From the NCBI GenBank assembly GCA_030638845.1, contig DAOWDW010000043.1:1-6168 (forward strand): DNA of 6,168 nucleotides. Reading direction: 5' to 3'. The DNA is from Candidatus Peregrinibacteria bacterium (GTDB lineage: Bacteria > Patescibacteriota > Gracilibacteria > Peribacterales > Peribacteraceae). Of this stretch, positions 5,098 to 6,168 are shown piece by piece. A program made the position numbers and the translations under genes. The notes beneath the pieces are model-generated. The model was not told where the DNA came from. It made no database searches and saw only the letters and a list, made by a program, of their open reading frames with translations. How positions within the stretch are numbered: position 1 is the first letter of the stretch; every line of letters starts with the position of its first letter.

Positions 5098-5610
5098 TCA
5101 TACTGCTTCTGCTTTTGCTCTGCGCTCTAAATATTTATCTCGAACATAAATACCTGCTATATTTATTAGTTCTTTTCTATTCGTCTCAGGATTATTGTAC
5201 AAATAATCTTTTAAAGGATTAAAAAATGATTCATCAAATAAGAAAAATACTGATCGAATTGCAGCTTTTTCAACATCGTATTCTATTTCTGGCTTATCTT
5301 CGTCAATATGATTAAAGAAAGCATCCTAATTTTTTGAAAATACATCAATAAATCCGACTTTCTCCAAATATTCTATTCCCTCTTCGGTAACACGAAGAGG
5401 ACTATAAGATTCCAGTTCATCACCGATGAACGGCACATCCGACTTAACAAGGGCATCTGCAATAACTTTAATGTTTAACTTCATTTTTTCTACTGTCACA
5501 GTTAAATGTGAAAGAATTTGAAGTTGTCTACCCATGTAAACAAGAGTTCCAAATAGTGCTGGTATGCCAACAATTGTAATAACATCGCTAATACTCATAT
5601 GAATTTTCAT
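5098..5610 (-). pseudogene. Membrane-anchored protein of unknown function, split by an in-frame TAG
   Basis: Codons 1-94 (5610-5329) end at TAG (5328-5326). The same frame then stays open for 75 more codons to TGA (5100-5098) and reads like normal protein: DAFFNHIDEDKPEIEYDVEK at once after the stop, and IAGIYVRDKYLERR near the end. Together they would make about 170 residues: a short N-terminus, one membrane segment (about 7-27, ISDVITIVGIPALFGTLVYMG), a linker, then a soluble region with LESYSPLRVTEEGIEYLEKVGF (66-87) of winged-helix-like flavour. I recall similar unnamed proteins from small uncultured bacteria; no function is known to me. A single base change, for example AAG to TAG, would explain the stop; sequencing error, readthrough or recoding are alternatives. 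It diverges from the glycosyltransferase gene with only about 70-80 bases between them. No Shine-Dalgarno site is seen. Confidence 0.7.
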
Positions 5611-5649
5611 AATAGAATTAATATTTATAAAATCAAGACCTCCACACCA

Positions 5650-5666
5650 AAAAAGTACTATGAGAA
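5650..5666 (+). promoter_or_regulatory. Third AAAAAGTACTATGAGAA element; likely promoter of the glycosyltransferase gene
   Basis: This 17-mer is identical to the minus-strand copy at 611-627, 5 kb away. Here TACTAT (5656-5661) would act as a -10 box, giving a start near 5668 and a 12- or 24-base leader to the two possible ATGs. The -35 region at that spacing is poor. It lies in the short divergent intergenic region next to the TAG-interrupted gene. Confidence 0.5.
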
Positions 5667-5679
5667 TAAGTTTTGACGT

Positions 5680-6168
5680 ATGCTTCCATATATGAAATTT
5701 TCTAAAAGCTTGATAATAGTCATTATTCTCCCCCTATTTCTTTACTTTCCTTCTCTTTCGGGTGAATTTTTAGCATTTGATGACGAGCTTTTAGTTTTAG
5801 ATAACGCGACTGTGCATGGTCTTAATTTTTCTAATGTTACAGAGGCATTTACAACTTATGATCCAGAACTTTACGTTCCTCTAACACTTCTAACATATCA
5901 AATTGAATGGTCTTTAGTACAAGATAATCCTTTGCTTTATCACATTACCAATTTGCTGATTCACATTTTGTCTAGTTTGTTTGTATATTTAATACTTAAG
6001 AAGTTTTTTACAGAAAAGATCGCAGTTATTTGTGCTCTAATCTTTGCTTTGCATCCCATACAAGTTGAAGCTGTAGCATGGATAAGTGGAAGAAAAGATT
6101 TGCTAGCTTCTATGTTTTTTCTTGCTAGCACATATACATATCTTAAATGGAAAGACGAAGATAAATAT
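5680..6168 (+). CDS. TMTC-like multi-spanning glycosyltransferase, 5' part (runs off the window)
   Basis: The frame is open from ATG 5680 to the window end (163 codons). ATG 5692 is an equally good start and gives MKFSKSLIIVIILPLFLYFP. Residues below count from 5692. A first membrane segment (6-20) is followed by an acidic loop AFDDELLVLDN (28-38) whose Asp pair D30-D31 matches the catalytic acidic motif in the first loop of GT-C enzymes. Next come HITNLLIHILSSLFVYLIL (84-102) and FALHPIQVEAVAWISGRKD (118-136), the hallmark of the family (FALHPxxVExVAWxxxRKD). Relatives are lipid-linked-sugar-dependent protein or cell-envelope glycosyltransferases, usually with C-terminal tetratricopeptide repeats; that part is outside the window. 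Localisation is the inner membrane. No Shine-Dalgarno site; the upstream TACTAT box is the likely promoter. Confidence 0.85.
   Translation, partial: MLPYMKFSKSLIIVIILPLFLYFPSLSGEFLAFDDELLVLDNATVHGLNFSNVTEAFTTYDPELYVPLTLLTYQIEWSLVQDNPLLYHITNLLIHILSSLFVYLILKKFFTEKIAVICALIFALHPIQVEAVAWISGRKDLLASMFFLASTYTYLKWKDEDKY

Noticed and set aside
5326..5328. TAG read as pyrrolysine or as a genome-wide sense codon
   Set aside because: No pyl genes are visible, metK ends in TAG, and a single substitution is simpler.

Overview
The window is AT-rich bacterial chromosome. Genes use the standard code: TGA, TAA and TAG all end genes here, and Trp is TGG. It looks like a small-genome, uncultured-type bacterium. 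A Patescibacteria/CPR-like source is plausible because of the AT bias, the absence of recognisable Shine-Dalgarno sites, a REP-type transposase, a TMTC-type membrane glycosyltransferase, and a small membrane-anchored protein of a kind I associate with those genomes. The phylum is inference, not something the sequence proves.

Layout. Bases 1-100 are a perfect loopless palindrome whose right arm runs into the end of a minus-strand REP-associated tyrosine transposase (89-571). A gene-free stretch (572-856) holds inverted repeats. On the minus strand follow metK (S-adenosylmethionine synthetase, 857-1996), its 340-nt leader, and a small unknown gene (2339-2647) just upstream. The leader contains a SAM-I (S-box)-like aptamer at 2169-2319 and an intrinsic terminator at 2133-2154. 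A REP-like palindrome is embedded in the aptamer's P3 arm. A 205-base divergent intergenic region carries a compact three-stem palindromic structure. On the plus strand come zwf (glucose-6-phosphate dehydrogenase, 2853-4295) and pgl (6-phosphogluconolactonase, 4360-5043), the first two steps of the oxidative pentose phosphate pathway. A minus-strand gene (5098-5610) is split by one in-frame TAG. Divergent from it, a TMTC-like multi-spanning glycosyltransferase starts at 5680/5692 and runs off the window.

How it works together. The metK leader fits a classic SAM-OFF switch. With SAM bound, P1 forms and the terminator folds. Without SAM, the 3' flank of the aptamer pairs with the 5' arm of the terminator and metK is read. 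zwf and pgl each have an extended -10 box placed so that transcription would start at or within a base or two of the ATG, which suggests leaderless mRNAs. No CRISPR array, tRNA or rRNA was seen.

The best candidates for something unusual are the diverged SAM-I-like switch with a REP-like insertion in P3, the 100-nt palindrome, the 17-mer shared by distant sites, and the TAG-interrupted gene.
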